From assembly GCA_000750105.3 (NCBI GenBank), contig JPHH03000003.1, positions 248,001 through 312,000 on the forward strand: 64,000 nt of DNA. The letters are read 5' to 3'. This stretch comes from Tolypocladium sp. Sup5 PDA-1. Its lineage: Eukaryota; Ascomycota; Sordariomycetes; Hypocreales; Ophiocordycipitaceae. Positions 54,493-64,000 of the stretch are shown here, piece by piece (within the stretch, counting starts at the first letter, position 1; every line of letters begins with the position of its first letter). The notes under the pieces were generated by a model. The model did not search any database. It saw only the letters and a list, made by a program, of their open reading frames with translations, and had not been told where the DNA came from. The position numbers and the translations under genes were made by a program.

Positions 54493-57400
54493 CCGCCAAC
54501 AACGATAACGGCGGGACTCTGGAGTAGACGACTGGGCGATGGGCTCGTCACGTATGGCTGGAGTCTGAAGCGCCGCCGGGGGCGTTGGCACATCTCCGAA
54601 GCCCATGTCTCGGAGTCGACGCTGAGAGTCGAACTCTGGCATGGCGCAATCAACGTTGAGATACAGAGGACATTCTGCCGGGCTGCCCCTGGATGTATCA
54701 ACTTCGGCAGGGAGCACCTCTCTGGAGGCCCATGGCCATGCCTAGAGATCTATTCGTACTTCGTACTGGTTACTGCTCGTCAGTGCACATCAAGTTCGCG
54801 AAGCCGCACAAGATTTATCGCCGCAGGCCACCTGTCATTAACTCGCCAAAAAGGAGTTGCCGTGGATGTACCGTACTCTATCTAGTATCACAACCTCGAT
54901 ACACCTGCCGTCAGTCATTTCGCTCGCTCACCGACCTCTCTCGTACCCTCCCGTAATGCCCTCCAGCTTGGCTAGGTATGCGGCGGTTGCCTACATGAAG
55001 TTACTTTCAAAATGCAACGTAGCCGCGATCCCGAGGACAAAAGCAAATGAGATACGGCACGAGAACGGGGATCAATCGACGCAACGAGCCGCGAGCTGCC
55101 GACCTGCATCGTCGAGGCGAGCAGAGGCTGCAGAGCTGTCGCGTGAAACACTGCCGGATGCCGGAGGCCGTGTGAGAAGCAAGGGCCGCGTCCGGCCACA
55201 TATCAACTAGGTACGAGTACGAAGCAGAGCAGCTTGTGTCCATTACTATCACATAAGTCATGATGCACGCGTCTCGGGAGCCATTTAGACTTGCAAATCT
55301 CGGCCGCTCTATGGCCCAAGCAGTGCCACGCCGAGCGAGTCATTGCATTTCACATCTGTACGTGCCGCGTCCAAGAAAGTGACAACGTCGGCTTCGCAAT
55401 GTTTCCCCTCGTAAACGTTTGAAAACAGACATCCATGGATGGACTTCAGCGATTTGCGGTGATGCGTTTCAGCGTTACGAGTGGTTGATATTGCGTCGGC
55501 GGATGATTCGCCAGCTCTGCATGGTTGGCAACTTGGCATCCATGGAATCGGTACGCGCTGCGCTTTGCTTATAACTAAAACGCGACAGAAGCGGCCAACA
55601 ACTGCGATGCCTCTTGTAACCAGTCGCATCGAGCCTACTGCTCTGCCGGCGGTCGCCGGAAGAGGCCCATCCTGGCACTGCATGCTGCGAGTCAAGGTGT
55701 GCCCATTTCCTTCATCGTCTGCCGACTGGTCTGTCACTTTGCTGCCTAGTCATGCCTGCGAGTGAGGTCGCGTTGACACGTTTTGCCACGGACTCCTTCG
55801 TCCTTCCGGGACGTGCATGAGTCCTTCAAAGACCCATGATCGGCGAGTTTCGCTGGTTATATGTACCTTGTGATTGTGGCTATATCAATATGGTATAGGC
55901 TTCTCAGCAGGCTTCTCGCAGGCGACCGAGGCACCCTGGGTTTGCGACGGCGGCGTTGGCTAGCGTTGTGGATGATGGTCTTTTGTGCATCTTCGGGCAC
56001 GCTGTTGAAACGTCAAAAGACTGGCATTGGCCCATTCAAATCAGAAAATCTCAACGGTCGCGGGCCATGGGACGGACAACGGTCTCGGGAAAGTACAGGG
56101 GGCGGCTTGGACGAGGCAACGAGGGCAGCACGGCAGCGGAGTCTGCAGCCAACGATAAGAAAGGTTGCTTAAGCATCCGCCCGTTGTGGTAATATCCGAC
56201 GATGAGGGTTTTTTCTGTTCCAGGCCCGTGCTTGAGCTGCCCTTGCGGGCTTGGTCAGCCAAAGACGTCGAAGCTTGGGGATTCCGTCTTCATTGTCCGG
56301 AGTTGTGGGCGTCGGGAGACTGGGAATGACGCCGTCGGACTCTCTTGGATTAAAGCCTGACACCCCTCCAAATTGCTCCGCGCGGGGATGGCCAAGGCCA
56401 AGGGGCGCGACGGGTAGCAGGCCCATCCGATCCGCGCGGAGATCAGACCTTGCCCCTGTGAGTTTAGGCGCGGCGCCTCCAGGCGGGCTTGCAATGTGGT
56501 GTGGTTACTGTGGTGTTCGTGATGTACGGCCATGCCGCTCCGAAGTTGTTTGTTGCCAACCTCGTGTTGGTCCTTGCTTTGAAGTCGGAAATTATCAACC
56601 TGACAAGCAAAAGCTTTTGTTGTTGCGATTGCGCGGCTATCATGCCGTGCCAAGCACACAAGACTCCAACACCACTGTCGTATCAACTCTCCGGTGTGGG
56701 CCCATCGTGAGCCAGGGAAGGGGTCCAGCGTCCAGGCCAGAGGTCCGAAAGGATCCTTTGTGAAATTGTGGGCGTGATGACGGAAAGCATCGACTATTCA
56801 TCGTTCAGATTGAGTGGTAACCGCGGAGCAAGCCCGAACCCGCTGCTGTTGGAACTTTGCACCCGCTCCCCTGCGTGTAACAGACATAGGACGGACTGGG
56901 TCCTCGGAGGCTGCCCACAACTGTGTTGATACAAGATACAACAGCGCGTTTCAAGCCATGCCGGGTGCGGTCGCGCGTTGCATCGCACCCGATTGTCAAC
57001 GGATCCCTTGCCGAACGTGGTAGTAGCGGTGTCAAATGACCACCTAGAATTCGGGAAGGCCATCCTCGTCGTCACTGGAGCCGCTCCTTTGCCTGCCGGC
57101 CATGTTCTGGGGTGGTTGCCTGCAAGTGAACAAAACTGGTACGAACGGAGTACCACGACCCGACCAACAACGACGGTGTGTCGAGAGCTGAAAACCTTGT
57201 TGCTGCAGGATGTTTGTCACGGCAAGTGACATCTGACAGCCTAGGCGAGGGCATTCTGTCAGGTTTTCGCACTTTCGTAGTTATAGTCAACCACACCGAG
57301 AGGAGTCCCACAGCAGACCTGTCAAGGGGCTGCAGCGTTTCCGAGTCACCCATTGAGATACCGCGGCGTCTCTTTGCCGTCTCCCCATTTTGTGTCGTGT

Positions 57401-60400
57401 CGAATCGTGGTTTGTAAATGAATTTGGCGGGGGAATGTCTTGCGGACCTCGTGGAGGGACCTTGAATTGGGAGGGATTCCCACTCTTAGCCGCACGTCCC
57501 TTAGCCAACCGATGATGAACAGGTGCAACGGCTGGCCGACCCGCTGCCACAGGGACCTGATCTGTTGACCCACGGACACAACCAGGCCAAGCGGGCCGCC
57601 AGGGAAGGCTCTTGAACAACCTCCGTAATATTATATGTACTTCGTACTTCGCCATATCAAGGTGCCAGGCTGAGCTGCATAGCCGAGTCGGTGACCGACG
57701 GAGAGCTCGTAGGGAATTGCTCGGATGATTCTACTCCATATTGAAGGCCCCATTTTCCGCCAGAGAAACAAAGAGGGATGAAAGACAGGCTTGTTGGCCG
57801 ATGGGGGGTCTGGAGCCCGTCATGTTGGGGGACTTTGAAATTCCGTCTCGGCACTCCTTCTAGCCGACATTGTGGGTGCACCCGACGTCAGATGATGCTG
57901 CCACTCAGACGCTGACCAGCAATCAGTTTCGACGCAAGGCCGTACTCCCTGTTTGGCTGCAGGTTGCCAAGTTCTGCATGAAGTGTTCGCAGTACATATG
58001 TATCCAACACCGGCTTGCCGTGTATAGAGATCAGCCAGCCCTAGCATTTATTGGCCACATGGCCCGGTGGTCTCTGCAACGCCACTGTTGGATGGGATCA
58101 AGATGGCGGGCAGCTAGCGTCACCACCGTTCTTCCAGAACAGTGCAAGGGTGTTGCTGGCTTGCCTTGCCTTGTTTCGCGGAACAGTGGCGGGCGCTCGG
58201 ATCTGGCTGGTGGCCAGCTTAATCGGCTTTACGTGGTACAGGACCTATCGTTCAATAACTGCTCTCCCGTTGAGCACCGGGGCCGCGCTCGAGGCACGAA
58301 GTAGTCCGTACTACCTGTACTCTTAGACGACGGGAGAGAGCACCCATTGGATGGATCGTACTGCTGCAGGCGCAGCTTGTCTCTGTCCACAGCACGGGAC
58401 GACGGTGCCTCTTGGTTGTTGGCCGAAGCGACACTCGGGCCAACACCATGATGTGTTGCGCATCCAGGACCAACAGCTCTCGGCGACTGGACTGAAAGAG
58501 TCTCATCTTGCCGGGCCGCCCGGAGAAGAGGCCCAGCGGCGACGACAGCGAGCATCCCGGATTCGTTGGATATCCAATGGTTAGGAGTTGGCTTGCTTGT
58601 ACGACGTTGTCGCACAAGTACGGGTACGTACGGTGGACTCGGATGCTGGGAACTTTGCCGCGGTGTGGCACGCGCGGCACGCGTGGGCGATTTGCTTTCA
58701 TGAGAGTCTGGACGTCTTGTGTGCATACTCACGGTCCGCATCGTAATGAGTCGTCATTTCGCGTAGGCCAACGTGAACCACTCGCTGGCGGACATTGTCG
58801 CGAGGGTGAGACATGCGACAGTGCCGTCGGCGATTCTGGAAGTTGTTAACAGTACGGAGTAGGGCGAGCTCAATCTGACGCTCAGCCGCTGCATGATGTA
58901 GGCTGCCGTTGGCCTTGTTTTCGCACCACCACGACCCCTGTGGTTGGACGGCTCTCAAAATGATACCCTTCTTGGTCTCAAGGTTTCGCGCAGCATCATA
59001 GCTCGTACAAAGAAAAGCAAGTATTTCGCGCGCAGTATGCAATCGGAGACAATGTGTGCAGCGTGGATATTGCAAGGCGTGAGAAATCTGCCAAGGTTCG
59101 AAGTACGTTGTCTGGATGCTTGGATGTCGGTGAGGCGTTGAAGGCCAACGGTCCAGTTGCGGACCCATTGCGGGCAGGCGCCGCGGAGAACCTTCCTCAA
59201 CCCTCATGATGTATGATGTTGGATGAGGAGACCTGGCTGGATAAGGTAGTCCGTACGGATACCTAATGAAACTTTGATCAACAGCAAGGGCGCCCCGCAT
59301 CTCCTTCCCTTCAGTTCGGATACCACATCGGACACGCCAGCCTTGTCGTCGGGTGATGTTGTTGGTACCTGCTCCGTACATACGTCTCGCTCGTACTCCG
59401 TAAGCATGGTGCCCTTCCTCTAGCTGGACGCTTCGTGCTGCCAAGAAACGCTGCTTTATGAAGCGGGCTGGGCGGCGGGGGACTGGTACGATCCAGCATG
59501 AATTGCGCGGGATATCGTGATAATAGATCAGATGCAGTGGTGACAAAGATGTGATGAATGGTGCCGAGCGAGGCCAACCGCGACAGGTTTACTCGTGGTA
59601 GCCGCTGGGGAGTTCCGAGGCGGGCCGCTACATGCCCCGTCCAGCGGGCGGACGACCACCGCAACTGGGCCCCTGTAGATGCAGCTGGGGTCCACTCCAG
59701 TGCCCATCCTCCAATGCATCACCAGCGCTGAGGTCGGCGACCACCTCAAGCACCTCACTGATCCGTGTTCCACCTCACCCACCTTATCCAGCAACGCACA
59801 AGACGGCAAGACGGGAGCTCTCCGGGTTGCCAGCGAGTCTTGTTGATGTGGGGGTTGCACCAAGTTCCGGGCTTGGAATCTTCAGGATGAGTGGATGTAC
59901 AGTATTATCTACTTCGTACGACCCTGGACGTGCGCTGAGCACAGGCAAAACGTCGAGCCTGCAGCATGAGTTGCATTGTGCCGCATCGCATCGCATCGCA
60001 ATGCGCACGACAGGTCGCAACCCCTCCGTCCAACCAACAACCCGTGTGGTATCGTCAAGTTTCCTCTCTCCGCGAGCCTTGAGCCTCCAGGCGACCAGGC
60101 TCGAGCCCCGAATGCGCGTGTCTGATGAGCGTGTGGATCCCCTGGACCGCGCTCCATGCTTCCCTTTGGGTCCATCCGCACCCTGCAGGGAGCCCATGGA
60201 GCGGCCCCTCCTCACCATCGCGCGCGTGTACTTCGTACTGTAGGTGTGCGTGCGTGTGCCTCCTCCGCTTGCGTCGTTGGCCAACGACTGAAGTCATCCT
60301 TCGCTCTCCAATGTGCTTGTGCGTTTGTGCATGCATGCAAGGCCCTCCTTCCGACCAAGCCTCCTCTCGCATTTTCATCACTGTTGAACCTTATTAAGAA

Positions 60401-61307
60401 CCTGGAGCCGCCAGCGCACTTGACATAACTTACGAGTACATATCCCACCCTCCTTGCCTCTTTGCCCCCCCCCTTCCGTCCCACATCCCCGAACCAACGT
60501 TTGCCTCGTTGGTAGCTGTCTGCTTTGCTTCGAAAGCGAACCCCGTCGCCTCACCTTGCTTGGGGCAATTGCTCGACCCGACATCACACTTGAGCAACAG
60601 TGGAATACGTCTACATCCTCTTGTTATACAGAGGGCTCCCATCGTCACGCATCTGGACACCCCATCGGACCCCGCATACCTCGCCCTCATCCGCCGGTCT
60701 CCCGCCCGTTGCTCTTAGGTGCGCTAGCGGGAGTCAACCGCCGCTGCCTCTTAACGCATTAGTGCCTCAGAATTGCTTGGGCCAAAAGGCTGTTTCAGCT
60801 GTTGCTACCTGAGCAAGTCGTACGCGGTCGTGCCGACGCAGGGCGGCAGTTGGACCACTTTGACCCATCGCGGCCCGTCAGCATCCTGCATCGACCCAGC
60901 GCAGGGCCGAGACGGCTTTCCACCCCTGTGGCAGGACTCGATAGTCCATCCCTTCACCCGTGGAGGCGCATTCTCTCCCGCGTCCGTAACTACCAGCGAG
61001 CCCAAATACCACTCGTCTGCTACGATATCCGATTCCAATCCTGCGGAGGATGCCGTCGACGCAACGGAGCGCATAAACATACGAGCTCGAACCCGACGTG
61101 TAATCGCCGACGTCACCACCAATCGATCCTGATCCTGCGACGTCCTCCCGAACGAAGCACTCGTCGGCCGCGACGTCTATCCCTAAACCAACCTTCTTCG
61201 ACCCGACCCCCGTTCGACATCGGCGCGTTAGGTGGTCAGCACCTAACGCCGTCAAAATTCCACCCAAGACGGCGCCGTCGCGGGAGAATGACTCTCGCGA
61301 ACTGGCC
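54454..61307. other. Gene-poor region, 6.85 kb
   Basis: I find no frame with recognisable domains. The longest (58698-59546, minus, 282 codons) has an irregular Arg/His/Cys-rich composition and no family resemblance. TAC-N3-GTA 9-mers are frequent (54757, 57638, 58853, 59394, 59910, 60229). A short CATCG repeat is at about 59982-59997, and TG-rich sequence runs through 60240-60345. The last about 500 bp may be 5' leader of the next gene. No clear transposon is seen. Confidence 0.5.
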
Positions 61308-62537
61308 ATGGATGCGCTCAAGAACCTCATCGGCAACATCCCCGACTGGCAGAGGCGGCTCGATGACCTGACCGGGCAAATTGACCGCCGCCAGGCCGAG
61401 CTGGCTGCCCTCGGCGCCGAGCAACCCAGGAGCGCGAGCGCCAGGTCTCTCCGGAATAAAGGGTCTTCGGAATCGCTGAGGCCCAAGGACGAAGGACCCG
61501 TACACATGGATGTTGATGTCGACGACCTTCTGCCACCACCTATCCGAGCCGTACCAGGACAAGATGCCCTTGCCTCAACTCCCGCACCAGGACGAGATGC
61601 CCTTGCCTCACCGCCCGCTCCAGCCGCGCAGCATTTTCCACCAAGCCCCGAGAGCGCGAACCGCCTGGCGCTGCACAAGCAGGCACGGGAGGCCGTGGTG
61701 GCCGCCCACTCGCGTGCTTTGGCCCAGGCAAAGAAGAAACGGCGAGCATCCTCGATGGTCTCCGCAGAGGGGGCGCCTCCGACCTACAGGACGCGAAGCA
61801 TGATCATTGTGTACTACGACAGCTATGTTCAAGGCTTCTTCGATGAGTTGGTGAGGTTCATCTCGTCTAGCAGGAACCTGATGCGGAAGGCGAGGATGGC
61901 GGCCAAAGTGGCACAGATTAAGCGGATGGCTGAGTTGGAGATGCCGGACGATGACAATGGCAGTGGCGACGACGGATTACCATCGCTGCGGTACATGAGC
62001 ACGCGACGACTGGGACCCATGTCTGCCATGAGGAGACCACAGCTCGGCGGCCTCAACGGCCCCGATCAAGGTCCGGATGTCTACGAAACCCTCGACAAGG
62101 GTCTCGAGTTTGTACAGAGCACCTGCGAGCACGGTGCCCATCAATTCCTGAGAGATGCGGACTGTGAGGACGAGATCAAAAAGATCCGAGCGCGGATGAA
62201 CGAAGTGCTGGCAACGGCGAAGAAGGAGATGGAGCGCGTCGAGCGAGAAGAACCAGAACTCGCTAAAGAACCCGGGGACGTGGGGAAACCTCGAGCCCGG
62301 CGCCCGATCAGCATCAGGAGAGACATGTCTGCCGGCAACAAGGGCGGCTTTGAGTCGGGGAAAGCAGCCCGTTTGGAATTGGAAGCGACGGCGTTGGACC
62401 AGGAAAAGACCAACGTCATCGAGGCTGTGAATACGCTCGAGGTCGATACCAACCCGGACACAGACGAGAGTCTTGATACGGTGATGCCAGAACTGCAGTA
62501 TCGGTCAACGCGGTACATGCGCAGTCGGGCTGGTTGA
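61308..62537 (+). CDS. Unknown protein with Tyr-x-Ser/Thr-Arg motifs, 409 aa
   Basis: Single exon from ATG 61308 (context GGCCATGGATG), stop TGA 62535-62537. The N-terminus (IPDWQRRLDDLTGQIDRRQAEL) is a short coiled coil. An 11-residue tandem duplication (PGQDALASTPA then PGRDALASPPA) lies at about 83-104. The central helix (YYDSYVQGFFDELVRFISSS, then RKARMAAKVAQIKRMAEL) looks folded. Three similar motifs flank it: PTYRTRSM, LRYMSTRRLGPM and, at the very C-terminus, LQYRSTRYMRS. A further helical segment (DVYETLDKGLEFVQSTCEHGAHQFLRD) follows. I do not recognise a named domain; it may belong to a fungal family of unknown function. A long gene-poor region precedes it. Confidence 0.72.
   Translation: MDALKNLIGNIPDWQRRLDDLTGQIDRRQAELAALGAEQPRSASARSLRNKGSSESLRPKDEGPVHMDVDVDDLLPPPIRAVPGQDALASTPAPGRDALASPPAPAAQHFPPSPESANRLALHKQAREAVVAAHSRALAQAKKKRRASSMVSAEGAPPTYRTRSMIIVYYDSYVQGFFDELVRFISSSRNLMRKARMAAKVAQIKRMAELEMPDDDNGSGDDGLPSLRYMSTRRLGPMSAMRRPQLGGLNGPDQGPDVYETLDKGLEFVQSTCEHGAHQFLRDADCEDEIKKIRARMNEVLATAKKEMERVEREEPELAKEPGDVGKPRARRPISIRRDMSAGNKGGFESGKAARLELEATALDQEKTNVIEAVNTLEVDTNPDTDESLDTVMPELQYRSTRYMRSRAG
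61554..61619 (+). repeat. 33-bp in-frame tandem duplication
   Basis: Two 33-bp copies (61554-61586, 61587-61619), near-identical, encode the paired 11-residue units in the unknown 409-residue protein. Confidence 0.85.
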
Positions 62538-63640
62538 GTCCAGCGCCGCCGTGAGCCGACGACCACGACGCCAGCAGCAGGTCCATCATCGCGCTCACAA
62601 ACGCCATCATCAGATACAATGATACAACCCGCATATCCCGACGTGCAGTGCAGTCTCCAGGTTGCACGGGTCAGCTACATGGGGAATCCGTCAGGTATTC
62701 GTCGCATGGTCGGCTCACCTCGCGGCGGAATTGGCATTTGCAGCAGAAGCAAAAAGGACAAACCAAAAGAAGAGGGCAGATTGGTGTCTTGTTTTAAGGG
62801 ACATAGCGGCATGGGGTCTGGTTATTAGCATTTTGTTTGAGCAGGCATCGACACGAAGTTTATGACAGGAAAGCAAATGGATGGAGTATAGGGCTGGACA
62901 CGGCCATTTTCGCCATTTTCGTTGCAGCAGGATACCTATTGGGCAATTTTACATAGCCAGGATACGCACAGCTTCCCGGAACCGGCTGGCTATGGAAATT
63001 ATACGCTTTTGATAACATAGGTACTCTTGACAGCTGCAGCTCTGTGCGGTGACGCGACATTGCATCGTCGCCAAGGCTTGCGTGGCGGGGCATCGCCACA
63101 ACTGCCAGCCTGGGAGCTTCGTAAATATGCTTGACATGCGAAAGAGCTGCAGCATGGCTAAGAAGTGTTACCCGACCTCAGACGCCTCCAAGCGACTGAA
63201 CCACATGTGACCGTGGATTCATGTATGTGCGAAATATCCAGGCAGTGCCATCACAGCAGCTGCCTGCATCAGTGGTTGACAGTGGCGTGTGGTGTCATGT
63301 AGTCCATCTGCAGCCAATGAGTGAGGAGGGAGGAGGGACCCACATCGGCGTGAAGGCGACCGCCAGTGCCGTGGAAGTGACATACAGCTTGTAACTTAAC
63401 TTACTTGCTGACCTCCCAGGCGCATGGCGTCAACACCCAGCAGCCAAGCGACCTTCACTAAATCACATCTCGACGCTTTAGACTTTCTCCCAACGCCTGG
63501 AGCCATACATTTACCCCTCGATCTGCCTGGCGCCCGGCTTGTGCTGCGACTGTCGCGTTCCAAAATGACGGCGGGCTCCTCTTCCTTGGAACCATAGCTG
63601 CTAGGATTCCAGCTACCTGCGGCCTCGTCCACCGACAGCA
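62538..63640. other. Intergenic region, 1.1 kb, VPS15 promoter
   Basis: No gene is seen. It probably holds the 3' flank of the preceding unknown gene and the promoter and leader of VPS15. Confidence 0.5.
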
Positions 63641-64000
63641 ATGGGTCAGGGCTTCTCTCTTGCGACGCCGTCCGCCGGCTCAGCTGGCATAGACGTTGCG
63701 CAGCTGCAGGATGTGCAGTACGAGAGGAGCATCGGGAACGCGCGGTTCATGAAAAGCATCCGCGGCCGGCACGAAAACGGCCTCGTACTCGTCAAGGTCC
63801 TGGTCAAGCCGTACGCAGAAGTCAATCTCGAGGAATACAAGAAGCAGATCATCAGTGAGGGGCCAGAAGAATGACTCCAGCGGCATTTGCAGCCGTGCTA
63901 ACAGGTTTCCAGAGCAGCGAAAGGCCTTGGCCGACGTGCCCAACGCCCTGGGCTTCCAGCGCATCATCGAAACCGAGACGAACGGCTACCTCGTCCGGCA
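63641..64000 (+). CDS. VPS15: Serine/threonine protein kinase Vps15, N-terminal part
   Basis: Exon 1 is 63641-63854; a 58-nt intron (63855-63912, donor GTGAGG, branch GCTAAC, acceptor TCCAG) leads to an exon from 63913 that runs off the window. The N-terminus MGQGFSLATPSAGSAGID carries Gly2 for myristoylation, a Vps15 hallmark. The kinase start (YERSIGNARFMKSIRGRHENG, VLVKVLVKP) and, after the splice, ALADVPNALGFQRIIETETN match the family. Vps15 is the regulatory pseudokinase-like subunit of the class III PI3-kinase Vps34, acting in vacuolar sorting and autophagy at endosomal membranes. Only the first about 100 residues of a protein usually well over 1300 are present. Confidence 0.93.

Noticed and set aside
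58698..59546. 282-codon minus-strand frame in the gene-poor region
   Set aside because: It has irregular composition, no recognisable domain and short competing ORFs on both strands. It is not supported as a gene.
1..64000. tRNA, rRNA, CRISPR, phage or secondary-metabolite cluster
   Set aside because: I looked for tRNA T-loop signatures, direct-repeat arrays and PKS/NRPS-type motifs. The only multidomain megasynthase present is the primary-metabolism FAS pair.

Overview
The window is nuclear DNA of a filamentous ascomycete, probably a Sordariomycete of the order Hypocreales. The evidence is short spliceosomal introns (about 49-97 nt) with GTRNGY-like donors, CTRAY branch sites and CAG/TAG acceptors; GC-rich coding sequence; and a gene set that includes two-subunit fungal fatty acid synthase, Zn2Cys6 regulators and a DHA1 drug transporter. 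The order-level placement rests on protein resemblance recalled from family knowledge, not on a database search.

Layout, left to right. A bZIP-like protein (left edge) and a small unknown protein come first. A two-exon guanine deaminase on the minus strand follows. The metabolic core is the fatty acid synthase locus: the beta subunit (FAS1-type, minus, 4563-10935) and the alpha subunit (FAS2-type, plus, 13482-19166) are transcribed divergently from a 2.5 kb shared intergenic region that carries five CCTCGG/CCGAGG hexamers. Next are LSM4 (minus) and a pentatricopeptide-type protein (plus), again divergent. A FLR1/MDR1-type MFS drug exporter has a perfect CGG-N9-CCG palindrome in its promoter. 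It converges with a large Zn2Cys6 protein whose zinc cluster lies in mid-protein. KU70 (minus) and ferrochelatase (plus) share a 425 bp divergent promoter. A 2.8 kb gene-free stretch precedes the septin gene CDC3/aspB.

From 40.4 to 47.7 kb lie FIS1 (four exons, two of them 19 nt) and SPC24 (divergent pair), an unknown two-helix membrane protein, an Scn1/TatD-type hydrolase with an in-frame Asp run, and an unknown signal-peptide/single-TM protein. A short helix-turn-helix ORF at 48.8 kb looks like a transposase relic. A second Zn2Cys6 regulator with a fungal MHR domain occupies 49.3-52.1 kb. After a repeat-rich intergenic stretch (35-bp perfect hairpin, tandem repeats) there is an Alr4036-type FMN-binding oxidase-like protein. 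Then come almost 7 kb with no convincing gene, an unknown 409-residue protein, and the first exons of VPS15 cut by the right edge.

Most genes are housekeeping (lipid synthesis, RNA processing, DNA repair, haem, cytoskeleton, mitochondria, kinetochore, vacuolar sorting). I see no secondary-metabolite cluster, CRISPR, phage, rRNA or tRNA. The main points for a second look are a recurrent intergenic 9-mer family (TAC-N3-GTA), two zinc-cluster genes with an intron at the identical codon position, micro-exons with GTTCGT donors in LSM4 and FIS1, a probable N-terminal extension of the septin, and the small repeat elements near 52 kb. I did not find anything I would call a new biological system. Exon boundaries are my own reading from splice signals plus reading frame.
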